NCBI RefSeq assembly: GCF_024509055.1
Contig: NZ_JANINM010000255.1
Location: forward strand, 1-39,350
DNA: 39,350 nt
Source of the DNA: Mesorhizobium sp.
GTDB lineage: Bacteria; Pseudomonadota; Alphaproteobacteria; Rhizobiales; Rhizobiaceae
Direction of reading: 5' to 3'
Numbering within the stretch: position 1 is the first letter of the stretch; the number at the start of each line of letters is the position of its first letter. The notes beneath the pieces were generated by a model. It searched no databases. It was not told where the DNA came from and was given only the letters and a program-made list of their open reading frames with translations. Of this stretch, positions 1-8,985 are shown one piece after another. The position numbers were made by a program, and so were the translations under genes.

Positions 1-547
1 TCAAGAGCCGCGTATGCGCCGGCGTCCACAGCGCGTCCTTCACCAGATGCGTCTTCTCGTCGACCATCAGGGTGGCGCTCATGCTCTCGCGCTGCGCCAT
101 CGTCAGTGGGCGGCTCGGCATCGGCGTCAGCCAGATGTCGGCGTCGAGGCCGATCTGGTGCGAGGCGTGGCCGGTCGTCATCGGTCCGCCGCGCGGCTGC
201 GCGACGTCGCCGATCAGCAGGCCCGGCCAGCCGTCGGCCACGGCGTCGCGCGACAGTTTCTCGATCAGCGCAATCATTGCCGGATGGCCCCAGCGGCGGT
301 TGCGCGACGGGCGCATCACTTCCCAGGTCGGGCCGTCCAGCGGCAGCGCGACGCCGCCGGTGAAGCAGCCTTTCGAATAGAAGCCGAAGGATTGCGCCGG
401 CGCCACGGCCGGCAGCTTCTTGGCGCCGAACAGATCCTTTGCCTTCTGATCGGCGGAGATAGCGCCGGCCGCCACCGCGGTCAGCGTCAGCAGCGCAAGC
501 ACCGCGGTCAGGAACGGCTTCCTGTCGGGCAGAGATCGCAACGTCAT
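1..547 (-). CDS. mepA: Penicillin-insensitive murein endopeptidase (MepA), 3' end outside the window
   Basis: This is a zinc metallopeptidase of family M74 that cuts D-alanyl-meso-diaminopimelate cross-links in peptidoglycan in the periplasm. About 182 codons are visible and the C-terminal part lies beyond the left edge. Residues 10-30 form a hydrophobic signal or anchor segment. The hallmark metal-binding stretch GHASHQIGLDADIW (about residues 126-139, H127, H130, D135/D137) matches the family motif H-x-x-H-x-x-G-L-D. The ATG at 547 is preceded by a GGAGGGGG Shine-Dalgarno, which fixes the start. The last histidine ligand cannot be checked because of the truncation. Confidence 0.9.
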   Translation of the reverse strand, partial: MTLRSLPDRKPFLTAVLALLTLTAVAAGAISADQKAKDLFGAKKLPAVAPAQSFGFYSKGCFTGGVALPLDGPTWEVMRPSRNRRWGHPAMIALIEKLSRDAVADGWPGLLIGDVAQPRGGPMTTGHASHQIGLDADIWLTPMPSRPLTMAQRESMSATLMVDEKTHLVKDALWTPAHTRLL

Positions 548-575
548 CAGGCCGGGTCCCCCTCCAGTCAATGCG

Positions 576-630
576 CTAGAGCATGATGCCGAAAAGTGTG
601 AAGCGGTTTTCGGGCGACATCATGCTCTAG
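576..630. repeat. Palindromic intergenic element, copy 1
   Basis: Perfect 13-bp inverted arms CTAGAGCATGATG (576-588) and CATCATGCTCTAG (618-630) enclose a second, inner inverted repeat CCGAAAA/TTTTCGG. A near-identical copy in the opposite orientation sits at 3524-3578. It lies just upstream of mepA and downstream of the epimerase gene, so it could also act as a transcript-end hairpin. The class resembles dispersed palindromic elements common in Rhizobiales genomes. Confidence 0.85.
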
Positions 631-665
631 GCGCGCGAATCATATCACGGCGCGCGCGGCCTCGG

Positions 666-1571
666 TCATGGGCGTTTCATCGGGCTGCGTGGCGCCCCGT
701 CCCGCCAGTTGCCGTCGCTCCACATCCTCTCCAGCGCCACCCGATAGTTCGGATAGCGGAAAGGGTAGCCGGCCGCCTTGATCGCCGCGTTGGCCACGCG
801 CTTGTTCTCGCCATAGAAGGAGCGCGCCATGGGCGAAAGTTGGGCGGTCTCGAAGGGAATTTCCGGCGGCGGCTCAATGCCCATCAGCCTTGCGGCATAG
901 GCGACGACATCCTGCGGCGGCGCCGGCTCGTCGTCGGTGACGTTGAAGATGCCGCCGAGGTTCCTGTCGGCCAGGTGCCAGAGCGCGCCGGCGATGTCGT
1001 CGCAATGGATGCGGTTGAACACCTGTCCCGGCTTGACCAGCCGCCGCGCGGTGCCTTCCTCCAGATTGACCAGCGCGTTGCGGCCTGGACCGTAGATGCC
1101 GGAAAGCCGCAGGACCGCTACCGCATGGTCTGTCTCTTGCCCGAGTTCGAGCCACTCCCGTTCGGCTGCCACCCGCATCACCGAGCGTTTCGACACCGGC
1201 TTGCATTCGGCCGTCTCATCCACCCAGGCGCCGCCATGGTCGCCATAGACGCCAACGGTCGAGAGATAGCCGATCCATTCGAGCGCCGGCATGTTGGCCC
1301 GGATCGCATCGCCGACCGCGTTCAGCACCGGATCGCCGGCTTCGTCGGGAGCGACGGAGACGATCATATGCGTCGTATGTCGAAGCGCCTCGCCGATCTC
1401 GGCCGTCAGCGATCCTTCGAAATGCACCGGTTGAATACCTGCCCCGCGCAGCGCCTCGAACTTTTCCGGCGAACGAGTGGTACCCATGATCGACGCGCCC
1501 TGCTCGTTGCCTCGTGCAAAGGCTTTGCCGGAATAGCCGGCGCCGAAGATGAAAAAGCGTCTTTCGCCCAT
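666..1571 (-). CDS. NAD(P)-dependent SDR/epimerase-family protein
   Basis: This 301-aa protein has an extended-SDR Rossmann fold. The dinucleotide-binding loop GAGYSGKAF is at about residues 8-16, a YLSTVGVYGD segment corresponds to the catalytic Ser/Tyr region, and LSGIYGPGRNALV is typical of the YeeZ/NAD-dependent epimerase group. The substrate is unknown. The ATG at 1571 overlaps the TGA stop of queG in a TGATG arrangement, so translation is probably coupled. A TTG directly upstream at 1574 would add one residue and is less likely. The gene is last in a gst-queG-epimerase operon. A housekeeping or detoxification role is possible but not shown. Confidence 0.85.
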   Translation of the reverse strand: MGERRFFIFGAGYSGKAFARGNEQGASIMGTTRSPEKFEALRGAGIQPVHFEGSLTAEIGEALRHTTHMIVSVAPDEAGDPVLNAVGDAIRANMPALEWIGYLSTVGVYGDHGGAWVDETAECKPVSKRSVMRVAAEREWLELGQETDHAVAVLRLSGIYGPGRNALVNLEEGTARRLVKPGQVFNRIHCDDIAGALWHLADRNLGGIFNVTDDEPAPPQDVVAYAARLMGIEPPPEIPFETAQLSPMARSFYGENKRVANAAIKAAGYPFRYPNYRVALERMWSDGNWRDGAPRSPMKRP

Positions 1572-2722
1572 CAATGAACCTCTGCGGAATTACGCAAGCC
1601 CGCGTGCCACTCGTCGAGAACCGTTGCATCGGCTTCGGTTTTCGAAGCGGCGGCGGCAAGGTCGCCAAATTCGTCGCCGGAGAGCAGCCGCGACAGGGCC
1701 CAGATTGCCGCACCCCTCACCAAGGGCGATGGGTCGCCGAGCAGACCGCGCACGATGTCGGCCAACGAAGCATCGCCGGAATTTCCGGCTGCGGTCAGCA
1801 CGTTGCGGACGAAGCGGTCGCGGCCGATGCGCTTGACCGGCGAGCCCGAGAAGAAAGAGCGGAAGGCCGCGTCGTCGAGCCGCAACAGCTCCGACAAGGC
1901 CGGCTCGCGCAGGTCGTCGCGCGCGGCGAGCTTGGCCTCCGAGGCGGCTTGCGCGAACTTGTTCCACGGGCAGGCGGCCAGGCAGTCGTCGCAGCCATAG
2001 ATTCGGTTGCCGATCTTTTCGCGGAATTCGCGCGGGATCGGCCCCTTGTTCTCGATGGTCAGGTACGAGATGCAGCGCCGCGCGTCGAGCCGGTAGGGCG
2101 CCGGAAAGGCGTCGGTCGGGCACGCATCGAGGCAGGCGCGGCATGAGCCGCAATGGTCGATCTCCGGCGCGTCGGGCTCAAGCTCGGCGGTGGTGAAGAT
2201 GGTGCCGAGGAACAGCCAGGAGCCATGCGCGCGGCTGACGAGGTTGGTGTGCTTACCTTGCCAGCCAAGTCCGGCGGCCTCCGCCAGCGGCTTTTCCATC
2301 ACCGGCGCGGTGTCGACGAAGACCTTCACGTCGCCGCCGGCGCGCGCGACGATCTTGCCGGCGATCTCCTTCAGCCGCCCCTTCATCACCTCGTGATAGT
2401 CGCGATTCCTTGCATAGACCGAGATCGCGCCGCGATCGTGCTTTTCGAGGATATCGCGCGGGTCGTGGTCCGGGCCGTAATTCATCGCGAGCACGACGAT
2501 GGAACGCACCTCCGGCCATAGCGTCGAGGGCTCGGCCCGTCGCTCGAGCGTCTCGGCGATCCAGTCCATCGAGCCATGGAAACCGTCGGCGACGAATTCG
2601 GCAAGTCGCGCCGGCGCCAAGGGGATGGCGTCCGGGCTGGTCACCGCGACGGCGTCGAAGCCGGCGCGCCGCGCCTCGGCGTCGATCAGCGCGCGCAGCT
2701 TCTCAGAAGTCGAGGTCCGCAT
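1571..2722 (-). CDS. queG: Epoxyqueuosine reductase QueG
   Basis: QueG carries out the last step of queuosine synthesis, cobalamin-dependent reduction of epoxyqueuosine in the wobble position of tRNAs with GUN anticodons. The 383-aa protein has the two ferredoxin-like [4Fe-4S] motifs C191-x2-C194-x2-C197-x3-C201 (ending CPTDAF) and C244-x2-C247-x3-C251 (ending CPWNKF). The FVDTAP segment (D138) matches the catalytic aspartate region. The C-terminus has the HEAT-like helices usual in the family. I chose the ATG at 2722, which overlaps the 3' end of the upstream GST gene by about 20 bp. A longer reading from a GTG at 2752 adds ten arginine/cysteine-rich residues not expected in QueG. Confidence 0.93.
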   Translation of the reverse strand: MRTSTSEKLRALIDAEARRAGFDAVAVTSPDAIPLAPARLAEFVADGFHGSMDWIAETLERRAEPSTLWPEVRSIVVLAMNYGPDHDPRDILEKHDRGAISVYARNRDYHEVMKGRLKEIAGKIVARAGGDVKVFVDTAPVMEKPLAEAAGLGWQGKHTNLVSRAHGSWLFLGTIFTTAELEPDAPEIDHCGSCRACLDACPTDAFPAPYRLDARRCISYLTIENKGPIPREFREKIGNRIYGCDDCLAACPWNKFAQAASEAKLAARDDLREPALSELLRLDDAAFRSFFSGSPVKRIGRDRFVRNVLTAAGNSGDASLADIVRGLLGDPSPLVRGAAIWALSRLLSGDEFGDLAAAASKTEADATVLDEWHAGLRNSAEVH

Positions 2723-3395
2723 AATGCGACACCGGCGACAGGCCGCGCACACGGTCGGAAAGCAGCGGCCGGAAGGACGGGCGCGACTTCACCCGCGTGT
2801 ACCATTCGCGCGCCGCGGTATGCTCGCGCCAGTCGATCTCGCCCAGATAGTCTAGCACCGAAAGCGTCGCCGCGGCGGCGAGATCGGCATAGGTCACCTT
2901 GTTGCCGGCCAGCCAATGGCGGGTACCGGCCAGCCAGTTGGTGTATTTCATGTGCTGGCGGATGTTGGCGCGCGCGGCGCGGATCGCCGCCGAGTCCGGC
3001 GAGCCGCCGCCCGCCGTTTCCGGCATCACCGGCTTCAGCACGCGCTCGCGCACCAGGTGGCGGGTGACTTCGCTTTCGGCCTTCGCCAGATACCAGTCGG
3101 TCAGCCGGCGGATTTCGGCGCGCTGCATCGGGTCTTCCGCGAACAGCCGCCTTTCGCGTTTCAGCACGCCCCGCGTCTCGTCGAGATATTCGGCGATCAC
3201 CATGGCGCCGACGATCGGCACGTCGCCTTCGGCAAGCAGGATCGGCAGCGTGCCGGCCGGGTTCAGCGCCAGGAACTCCTTGCGCCGCGTCCACGGCTTC
3301 TCCTCGATCAGGGCCAGCTCCTCGCCATACTCGCCAAAGGCGAGGCGGACGAAGCGGCAGGTTGCGAACATCGGGTGGTGGAAAAGCGTCAGCAT
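2703..3395 (-). CDS. Glutathione S-transferase family protein, candidate FzlA
   Basis: This 230-aa protein has an N-terminal thioredoxin-like GST domain ([20 protein letters not shown] at the start, NPAGTLPIL near residues 44-52, the cis-Pro loop) and an all-helical C-terminal domain. Its length and the acidic C-terminal tail ending HYADLDF resemble FzlA. FzlA is the alphaproteobacterial GST-like protein that binds FtsZ and links constriction to septal wall synthesis rather than conjugating glutathione. That link rests on my memory of the family and is an inference; a generic GST is the alternative. The gene is first in an operon with queG and the epimerase. The ATG start lies about 200 bp downstream of the uppP-side repeat. 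Confidence 0.8.
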   Translation of the reverse strand: MLTLFHHPMFATCRFVRLAFGEYGEELALIEEKPWTRRKEFLALNPAGTLPILLAEGDVPIVGAMVIAEYLDETRGVLKRERRLFAEDPMQRAEIRRLTDWYLAKAESEVTRHLVRERVLKPVMPETAGGGSPDSAAIRAARANIRQHMKYTNWLAGTRHWLAGNKVTYADLAAAATLSVLDYLGEIDWREHTAAREWYTRVKSRPSFRPLLSDRVRGLSPVSHYADLDF

Positions 3396-3523
3396 GGTTC
3401 CGCGATACTAGCACTGGCGAATCGCCAGTGGCGCCGGTAAGTCTTGGCCGCCCGATTCCTGGGGCCGTCATGGTGTTGCGACCTATAGGGGGACTTCCGC
3501 CCCATGACAAGCAAGCCCCTTTG

Positions 3524-3578
3524 CCTGGAGCATGATGTCGTCCGAAAACCGCGTCACACTTTTCGGCGTCATGCTCTG
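3524..3578. repeat. Palindromic intergenic element, copy 2 (inverted relative to copy 1)
   Basis: The arms GGAGCATGATG and CATGCTCTGG enclose CCGAAAA and TTTTCGG. Read on the opposite strand it matches the element at 576-630 apart from a few substitutions. It lies in the divergent intergenic space between the GST-family gene and uppP, so it may overlap their promoters. Confidence 0.8.
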
Positions 3579-3604
3579 GCCGTCATTCGAAAGCTGAGGT
3601 TGCC

Positions 3605-4411
3605 ATGGAAAGCCAGACCATCGTCGAAGCGCTGTTGCTTGGCCTGTTGGAGGGGCTGACCGAGTTCATACCGGTTTCCTCTACCGGTCATATCCTGCTC
3701 GCCGGCCACTTCCTCGGCTTCGAATCGACCGGCAAGGCCTTCGAGATCCTGATCCAGCTCGGCGCCATCCTGGCCATCCTCAGCGTCTATTTCAGCAAGC
3801 TCTGGCAGATGCTCATCAAGCTGCCCAGCGACCCGCAGACCAGGCATTTCGTCATCGGCATCCTGCTCGCCTTCCTGCCGGCGGCGGTCATCGGCGCACT
3901 CGCGCATGATTTCATCAAGACGATTTTGTTCGAATCGCCCCGCCTGATCTGCATCATGCTGATCATCGGCGGCGTGGTGCTGCTGGTCGTCGACCGGATG
4001 AACCTCAAGCCGGTCTTCCATGACGTCGAGCGCTTCCCGCTCGGCCTTTACCTGAAGATCGGCCTGTTTCAGTGCCTGTCGCTGATCCCGGGCACCTCGC
4101 GCTCCGGCTCGACCATCGTCGGCGCGCTGCTGATGGGCGTCGACAAGCGGGCGGCAGCGGAGTTTTCTTTCTTCCTGGCGATGCCGACGATGGTCGGCGC
4201 CTTCGCCTTCGACCTTTACAAGAACCGCAACGTGCTGACCTCGGCCGACGTCCCGATCATCGCCGTCGGCTTCGTCGCCGCCTTCGTCACCGCGCTGTTC
4301 GTGGTGCGGTACCTGCTCGATTACGTCTCGCGCAAGGGCTACTCGCTGTTCGGCTGGTGGCGGCTCGTGGTCGGCATCGTCGGGCTGGCGGCGCTGACGG
4401 TCTGGGGGTGA
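3605..4411 (+). CDS. uppP: Undecaprenyl-diphosphatase UppP/BacA
   Basis: This integral inner-membrane enzyme removes a phosphate from undecaprenyl diphosphate, regenerating the lipid carrier for peptidoglycan and other envelope polymers; extra copies give bacitracin resistance. The 268-aa length is typical. Both signature regions are present: [16 protein letters not shown] (about residues 14-29, with catalytic glutamate and the Ser/His motif) and [10 protein letters not shown] (about residues 162-171, phosphate-binding arginine). Multiple hydrophobic helices span the rest. ATG 3605 follows a GAGG(T) sequence. It is monocistronic, with the convergent yraN downstream. Confidence 0.95.
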   Translation: MESQTIVEALLLGLLEGLTEFIPVSSTGHILLAGHFLGFESTGKAFEILIQLGAILAILSVYFSKLWQMLIKLPSDPQTRHFVIGILLAFLPAAVIGALAHDFIKTILFESPRLICIMLIIGGVVLLVVDRMNLKPVFHDVERFPLGLYLKIGLFQCLSLIPGTSRSGSTIVGALLMGVDKRAAAEFSFFLAMPTMVGAFAFDLYKNRNVLTSADVPIIAVGFVAAFVTALFVVRYLLDYVSRKGYSLFGWWRLVVGIVGLAALTVWG

Positions 4412-4433
4412 GTGCAGGCCCTTGCCTCCGCGC

Positions 4434-4498
4434 CTTCGTCATCCTCGGGGTCTCCGCGACGCCGCTTCGCGGCTGCTTCGCCCGTGGATGACGAGGGG
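4434..4498. terminator. Short repeat/hairpin between convergent uppP and yraN
   Basis: The arms GTCATCC and GGATGAC bracket a GC-rich segment that includes CGCTTCGCGGCTGCTTCGCC. It is placed between two convergent genes, as expected of a bidirectional transcript end. It also resembles a dispersed rhizobial repeat, so the terminator role is an inference. Confidence 0.45.
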
Positions 4499-4504
4499 AG
4501 ATAC

Positions 4505-4882
4505 TCAATTCCTCCCATAAAACGCGTTCTCGACATGCACCGGCCAGCGCCAGGGCAGCACCGCTACCATGTCGAAGCGCATCGAAAGCCGCCCGTAATC
4601 CGGCTGGCGAGACAGCCAGAGATCGGCTGCTCCTTCGATGCGGCGCTCCGATTCGTGGCCGATCGCTTCCATCGCCTCCATCAGCGTGCGGCGCGCCTTG
4701 ACCTCGACGAACAGCACGAGGTCACCACGCCTTGCGATGAGGTCGATCTCGCCGAGCTTGGTGCGGTGGCGGCGGGCAAGGATGCGGTAGCCCTTCAGCA
4801 TCAGCGCCAGCGCTGCAAGCCATTCGCCGCGATGGCCGCGCTGATAGGCTTTTCGACGATGGCCGGCCGAACGTTTAGCCAC
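4505..4882 (-). CDS. YraN/UPF0102-family nuclease-fold protein
   Basis: This is a small protein of the UPF0102 (YraN) family, which adopts a restriction-endonuclease-like fold; its cellular role is not settled. The key stretch [21 protein letters not shown] contains the E...D...E-x-K residues of the fold. I chose the GTG at 4882, giving 125 aa, because it follows an AGGGAAGG Shine-Dalgarno at the right distance and overlaps the rsmI stop by only 8 bp. The ATG at 4936 would add 18 unconserved residues and a 62-bp overlap. The rsmI-yraN order is conserved in alphaproteobacteria. Confidence 0.88.
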   Translation of the reverse strand: MAKRSAGHRRKAYQRGHRGEWLAALALMLKGYRILARRHRTKLGEIDLIARRGDLVLFVEVKARRTLMEAMEAIGHESERRIEGAADLWLSRQPDYGRLSMRFDMVAVLPWRWPVHVENAFYGRN

Positions 4883-5771
4883 CGTCGCCTTCCCTAAGCT
4901 CCAGCAGGCGCCTGTAGAGCGCCTGTTTCTGGCCACCGGTCATCTTCGCCGCTTCCGCCGCTGCCTTCGAGGCCGGCATTTCGGCGGCGAGCGACAACAG
5001 CAGCCGGTCGATGTCCGCCGGCTGCTCCTCAGCGGCTTCCGGGGGGCCGACGCAGATGACGATCTCGCCCTTCGGCGTGTCGGCCGCCGCATAATGATCG
5101 GCCAGTTCGGCGAGCGTGCCCGTGCGCATCTCCTCGAAGGCCTTGGTGAGCTCGCGTCCGATCGCGGCCTTTCGCGTGCCGCCCAGTGCCTCGACCATCG
5201 CGCCGAGCGTCTCCGCCAGCCGGCGCGGCGACTCGAAGAAGATCAGTGTCGCCGGCACTCCCTTGAAGCTTTCCAGCTTGGTCAGCCGCTGCCCTGCCTT
5301 GGCGGGCAGGAAGCCGGCGAACAGGAAGGCATCCGACGGCAGGCCCGAAGCGGTCAGCGCCGCGAGCGCCGCCGACGGTCCGGGTATGGGAACGACGCGG
5401 ATGCCACGCTCCAGCGCCTCGCCGACCAGCCTGTAGCCGGGGTCGGAGACCAGCGGCGTGCCCGCATCCGAAATCAGCGCCACGCTCTGTCCGGCAGCAA
5501 GCGCCTCGATCAGCTTCGGCCCGGCCTCGCCGGCATTGTGCTCATGATAGGCCGTGGTGCGGCGGCGGATGCCGTAGCGTTCGAGCAGCACGCGCGAAAC
5601 GCGCGTGTCCTCGCAGGCGAGGACGTCGGCGGCGGCCAGCGTCTCCAGCGCGCGCAGCGTGATGTCGGTGAGATTGCCGATCGGCGTCGCCACCAGATAG
5701 AGCGCCGGCTCCAACGGCCTTGCCGGCATCTCGGTCTGCCCGATCACATAGCTGCGTTTGTCGCTAGTCAA
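4875..5771 (-). CDS. rsmI: 16S rRNA (cytidine(1402)-2'-O)-methyltransferase RsmI
   Basis: RsmI methylates the 2'-OH of C1402 in the decoding centre of 16S rRNA using SAM. The 298-aa protein shows the tetrapyrrole-methylase fold: [18 protein letters not shown] (about residues 25-42), the ACEDTR motif, AYHEHN, the [12 protein letters not shown] loop and PIPGPSA. The start at ATG 5771 is plausible; an internal ATG at codon 15 (MPARPLEP) is an alternative. The downstream yraN overlaps its stop. No partner gene lies directly upstream in the 200 bp of spacer. Confidence 0.95.
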   Translation of the reverse strand: MTSDKRSYVIGQTEMPARPLEPALYLVATPIGNLTDITLRALETLAAADVLACEDTRVSRVLLERYGIRRRTTAYHEHNAGEAGPKLIEALAAGQSVALISDAGTPLVSDPGYRLVGEALERGIRVVPIPGPSAALAALTASGLPSDAFLFAGFLPAKAGQRLTKLESFKGVPATLIFFESPRRLAETLGAMVEALGGTRKAAIGRELTKAFEEMRTGTLAELADHYAAADTPKGEIVICVGPPEAAEEQPADIDRLLLSLAAEMPASKAAAEAAKMTGGQKQALYRRLLELREGDGG

Positions 5772-5978
5772 GGATCACCCTCCGCGCTCGGCAATTCCAG
5801 CAAGCGCCAACTTTTCTGCCCGGAATTGCACAAGAACAAAGGCTTTTGGCATGGCTCACGCCCGGTTGCAAAACGTGAGGTCGATGTAAGGAATTCGCCA
5901 TGCCTTCGCCACAGTGAGGAACGAAACCCCTACAGGCGGATTTAACCCCTGATTCCCCGGAGGAGGCAGGACCGGACG

Positions 5979-6167
5979 ATGCCCAATCGCTTCGACATCT
6001 TCATCAGCCGACTTGAAACCAAAACCGCCCGCGAGGGCATCCCACCACACGCCATCGCCATGCAGCAAGGCGCACGCCGCGACAAGGTCGATGTGAAGCC
6101 GGCCCGCACCGGCGAGGCGCATGGCGAGAAGAACCGCGGCAAGCACCGCCAGAAGCACGACGCCTAA
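5979..6167 (+). CDS. Small basic hypothetical protein (62 aa)
   Basis: The ORF encodes a soluble, strongly charged peptide (MPNRFDIFISRLETKTAREG at the N-terminus, a Lys/Arg/His-rich C-terminus ending KHRQKHDA). A GGAGGAGG sequence lies about 12 nt before the ATG, slightly farther than ideal. No domain is recognised. A 100-codon reading frame on the other strand (5856-6158) covers the same DNA but has no comparable ribosome-binding site. I favour the plus-strand gene because of the SD and the ordered amino-acid composition, with moderate confidence only. Confidence 0.5.
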   Translation: MPNRFDIFISRLETKTAREGIPPHAIAMQQGARRDKVDVKPARTGEAHGEKNRGKHRQKHDA

Positions 6168-6204
6168 AGCGTCCTCGACCTGCGTAAGTGGCGAAGATCA
6201 CTCT

Positions 6205-6372
6205 CCCCTCGTCATTCCAGGGCGAAGCAAGGAGCGAAGCGACGCGCGCAGATCCTGGAATCCATGCCGTTACATCCGACGTTCCGCCAGCGGTGCAGAT
6301 CCTGTCCCGCTGCGCCCTCCGCACAGGTCACGGCATGGATTCTCGGGTCAAGCCCGAGAATGACGAACGCGC
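6205..6372. repeat. Composite palindromic repeat
   Basis: A perfect 13-bp inverted repeat, GAATCCATGCCGT (6258-6270) and ACGGCATGGATTC (6330-6342), is nested in outer arms TCGTCATTC...GAATGACGA. A further small hairpin CTCGGG...CCCGAG sits next to the right arm. The segment fills the gap between the 62-aa ORF and the convergent phosphatase-like gene and contains no gene that I can support. Confidence 0.7.
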
Positions 6373-6390
6373 TGGGGATCGCCGCAGCCT

Positions 6391-6711
6391 TCAGAGGTAT
6401 CGCGACACCTTCACTTCCAGCAGCCGCACCAGTTCCGGGTCCATGAAAGCATAATCGTCGGGGATGTCGAGGCAGATCACCCGGGCGCCCTTCAGGCTCG
6501 ACCGGAACTTCTTCTGCAGCTTGGCGCGGTGCGCCTTCTCCATGACGAAGATGATGTCGGCCCAGGCGACCAGCTCGTGCGTCAACGGATTGTCGGCGTC
6601 GTGATTGGTGCCGGCCGATTCGACCTCGATGTCGCGGCGCTTTGAAAACACCTGCTCCGCCGTCGGGCTGCGCAGCCGGTTCTGGCTGCAGACGAAGAGG
6701 ACGTTCTTCAA
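6391..6711 (-). CDS. Predicted low-molecular-weight protein tyrosine phosphatase (COG4551-like)
   Basis: This 106-aa protein starts MKNVLFVCSQNRLRSPTAEQ and carries the LMW-PTP phosphate-binding loop C8-x5-R14-S. The second half (EKAHRAKLQKKF ... VICLDIPDDYAFMDPELV) fits the short phosphatase group annotated as COG4551, where DIPDDY supplies the acidic residues. It is shorter than the usual 150-aa Wzb/Etp enzymes. The substrate is unknown. It is monocistronic or cotranscribed with the AT-rich gene upstream (27-bp gap), though the two differ sharply in base composition. Confidence 0.8.
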   Translation of the reverse strand: MKNVLFVCSQNRLRSPTAEQVFSKRRDIEVESAGTNHDADNPLTHELVAWADIIFVMEKAHRAKLQKKFRSSLKGARVICLDIPDDYAFMDPELVRLLEVKVSRYL

Positions 6712-6738
6712 GGCATCAGGCGATCGTGACAGACGCGA

Positions 6739-7071
6739 TTACTCATCGAAGATATCTCGTATCGTTTTGTTCATTGGTAAGTATTGATCGAGAGTAAGTC
6801 CATTCAAGTCAAATTCTATCGAATCGTCTTTTGCGACAGCCCTCAAATTTATCCCTACGTAAGTCATAAAGTTACGCACAACGTCGAACTCGCTCAAGCC
6901 GGATGTCTTATGCTTTTTCGTTTTTTGGTTTCTGACGAACACTATTAATGCTTCATAGAAATCGGGATACTCACGAGATTTCGAGACCTCGGTCAATCCA
7001 AACTCAAAAACATCATCCGTGTTTAAGGTTCGCAGCGTCTCATGGATCAGGAACTTCATTGCAGGTTCCAT
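6739..7071 (-). CDS. AT-rich orphan hypothetical protein (110 aa)
   Basis: I do not recognise this protein. It is acidic, soluble-looking and without a signal peptide. It has runs such as KNQKTKKHKT-like basic residues near the middle and ends NKTIRDIFDE. Its codon use and base composition are clearly more AT-rich than the flanking hemW and phosphatase genes, which suggests recent acquisition. The start is uncertain: ATG 7071 or ATG 7059 (MKFLIHETLR). Neither has a strong SD. It could be an immunity-type or accessory gene, but nothing in the sequence proves that. Confidence 0.6.
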   Translation of the reverse strand: MEPAMKFLIHETLRTLNTDDVFEFGLTEVSKSREYPDFYEALIVFVRNQKTKKHKTSGLSEFDVVRNFMTYVGINLRAVAKDDSIEFDLNGLTLDQYLPMNKTIRDIFDE

Positions 7072-7153
7072 TGGATGCAGGGCAATGGCATTCGGCTAGG
7101 CGGCCAAATAGCTAACATCATTGCCCAGACTGATAAATCCGTTGGCTGTTGCC

Positions 7154-8326
7154 TTACCTGGCCAGATCCGCCACCACCGCATCGAGCACGATCATGCCGG
7201 CGCTCGTGGCGCGGAGCCGGGCATTGCCGACCGGCGCCACAAGCCCTTCTTCCTGCAGCACCGAGAGCCTCTTGGTTGAAAGGCTCCGGCCGGCAAGCGT
7301 CTCGTAGCGCTGAAGGTCGATGCCTTCCGCCAGCCTCAACCCCATCAGCAGGAACTCGTCGGCCTCTTCGCCACGGGTCAGGATCTCGCCGCCGGTGACG
7401 CCATGGCCTTTGGCCTCGACCAGGTTGGCCCAGGTCTCCGGCATCTTTTCCGCGACCGTGACCGTGCGCCGGCCGCTCTCGACGAAACGGCCATGCGCCC
7501 CCGGTCCGACGCCGACATATTCGCCATAGCGCCAGTAGGTCAGATTGTGCCGGCTTTCCGCGCCCGGACGGGCGTGATTCGAAATCTCGTAGGCCGGCAG
7601 CCCGTGCGCCGCCGTCACCGCCTGCGTCAGCGCGTAGAGGTCGGCGGCGTGGTCGTTGTCGGGCAACGTGAATTTCCGTGCCGCGTAAAGCGCGTGGAAG
7701 GGCGTGCCTTCCTCGATGGTCAACTGGTAGAGCGACAGATGGTCGACGGCATAGCCGATCGCCTGTTCCAGCTCTGCCTCCCACGCTTCCGGCGTCTGCC
7801 CCGGCCGCGCGTAGATCAGGTCGAAGGACAGACGGGGAAAGATTTCGCGCGCCAGCCCGATGGCATGCAGCGCTTCCTCGACATTGTGCAGCCGGCCGAG
7901 GAAGCGCAGGTCCTTGTCGTTCAGCGCCTGCACGCCGAGCGAGACCCGGTTGACGCCGGCCGCCCGGTAGCCGCGAAAGCGCTCCGCCTCGACCGAGGAA
8001 GGGTTAGCCTCCAGCGTCACCTCGATGCCCGCCTGCACCGTCCAGTTCTTCGCCACGGCGTCCAGCACAGCCGCGACCGTTTCCGGCTTCATCAGCGACG
8101 GCGTGCCGCCGCCGAGGAAGATGCTGGTCACCTCGCGCGGCCCAGTGCGGGCGCGCATGGTCGCCAACTCGGTTTCGAAGGCGCGCGCGAAACGCTCCTG
8201 GTCGACCGGCTGGTGGCGGACATGGCTGTTGAAGTCGCAGTAAGGGCATTTGGCCGCGCAGAACGGCCAATGGATGTAGACCCCGAAGCCGGGGCTGCGG
8301 TCGAGCGGCATCGTCACCGTGGTCAT
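7154..8326 (-). CDS. hemW: Radical-SAM heme chaperone HemW
   Basis: HemW binds heme and a [4Fe-4S]/SAM centre and delivers heme to respiratory enzymes. It was formerly annotated as an oxygen-independent coproporphyrinogen III oxidase. The 390-aa protein has the radical SAM motif C23-x3-C27-x2-C30 inside [17 protein letters not shown]. The GGGTPS motif (about residue 72) and SLGVQAL segment are typical, and a C-terminal HemN domain follows. The start ATG at 8326 overlaps the rdgB stop by 4 bp (ATGA), so the two are coupled. The extra cysteine of true HemN (CxxxCxxCxC) is replaced by phenylalanine (CDF), which favours HemW over HemN. Confidence 0.93.
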   Translation of the reverse strand: MTTVTMPLDRSPGFGVYIHWPFCAAKCPYCDFNSHVRHQPVDQERFARAFETELATMRARTGPREVTSIFLGGGTPSLMKPETVAAVLDAVAKNWTVQAGIEVTLEANPSSVEAERFRGYRAAGVNRVSLGVQALNDKDLRFLGRLHNVEEALHAIGLAREIFPRLSFDLIYARPGQTPEAWEAELEQAIGYAVDHLSLYQLTIEEGTPFHALYAARKFTLPDNDHAADLYALTQAVTAAHGLPAYEISNHARPGAESRHNLTYWRYGEYVGVGPGAHGRFVESGRRTVTVAEKMPETWANLVEAKGHGVTGGEILTRGEEADEFLLMGLRLAEGIDLQRYETLAGRSLSTKRLSVLQEEGLVAPVGNARLRATSAGMIVLDAVVADLAR

Positions 8327-8985
8327 GCCGGCCCTGGGGCGACCATATGCAGCCGCGCCTCAGCAAATTTCTGGAACGCGCGCGCCCGGTGCGACAAGGC
8401 AGTCGCCTGGCCGGGTTTCCAGCCGTGCTTTTCCTCGGCGCTCATCTCGCCGAAGGTCTTGTCGAAACCGTTGGGCAGGAACACCGGGTCATAGCCGAAG
8501 CCGAGCGTGCCGCGTGGCGGCCAGACAAGCGTGCCTTCGACCTCGCCGCGATAATATTCCGCATCGCCGTCCGGGAAGGCCAGGCAGATGACGGCGACGA
8601 AGCGGCCGGTGCGCTGCTCCGGCTCGGCCGCGCCGACGTCCTGCATCGCCGTTTCGGTCTTCTGCATGGCCATGCCGAAATCCCGGCTGCCGTCCGGCTT
8701 CTCGGCCCAGTTGGCGGTGTAGACGCCCGGCGCGCCATCGAGCGCGTCGACGCAGAGCCCGGAATCGTCAGACAGCGCCGGCAGGCCGGTCGCCTTCGCC
8801 GCCGCATGGGCCTTGATATAGGCGTTTTGCTCGAAGGTGGTGCCGGTCTCGTCCGGCTCCGGCAGACCGTATTCCCTGGCCGACTTCGCCTCGAAGCCGA
8901 ACGGCGCCATCAGGTCGGCGAATTCGCGCAGCTTGCCGGCATTGTGGCTGGCGACGACGATCTTCTGTCCGTTGAGCGAATGCAT
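8323..8985 (-). CDS. rdgB: Non-canonical purine NTP pyrophosphatase (RdgB/HAM1)
   Basis: RdgB hydrolyses ITP, dITP and XTP to the monophosphates, cleaning the nucleotide pool. The 220-aa protein begins [20 protein letters not shown], with the family's SHNxGK motif. It contains [29 protein letters not shown] (catalytic Asp) and [10 protein letters not shown] near residue 165. I chose ATG 8985, whose first base overlaps the TGA of the VOC gene (TGATG). A longer frame from 9072 would run through that gene. It is coupled to hemW downstream, the usual alphaproteobacterial order rph-rdgB-hemW. Confidence 0.94.
   Translation of the reverse strand: MHSLNGQKIVVASHNAGKLREFADLMAPFGFEAKSAREYGLPEPDETGTTFEQNAYIKAHAAAKATGLPALSDDSGLCVDALDGAPGVYTANWAEKPDGSRDFGMAMQKTETAMQDVGAAEPEQRTGRFVAVICLAFPDGDAEYYRGEVEGTLVWPPRGTLGFGYDPVFLPNGFDKTFGEMSAEEKHGWKPGQATALSHRARAFQKFAEARLHMVAPGPA

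Noticed and set aside
5856..6158. 100-codon minus-strand frame opposite the 62-aa ORF
   Set aside because: It has a leucine/alanine-rich start that could mimic a signal peptide, but no SD and no coherent mature part; the plus-strand ORF is better supported.
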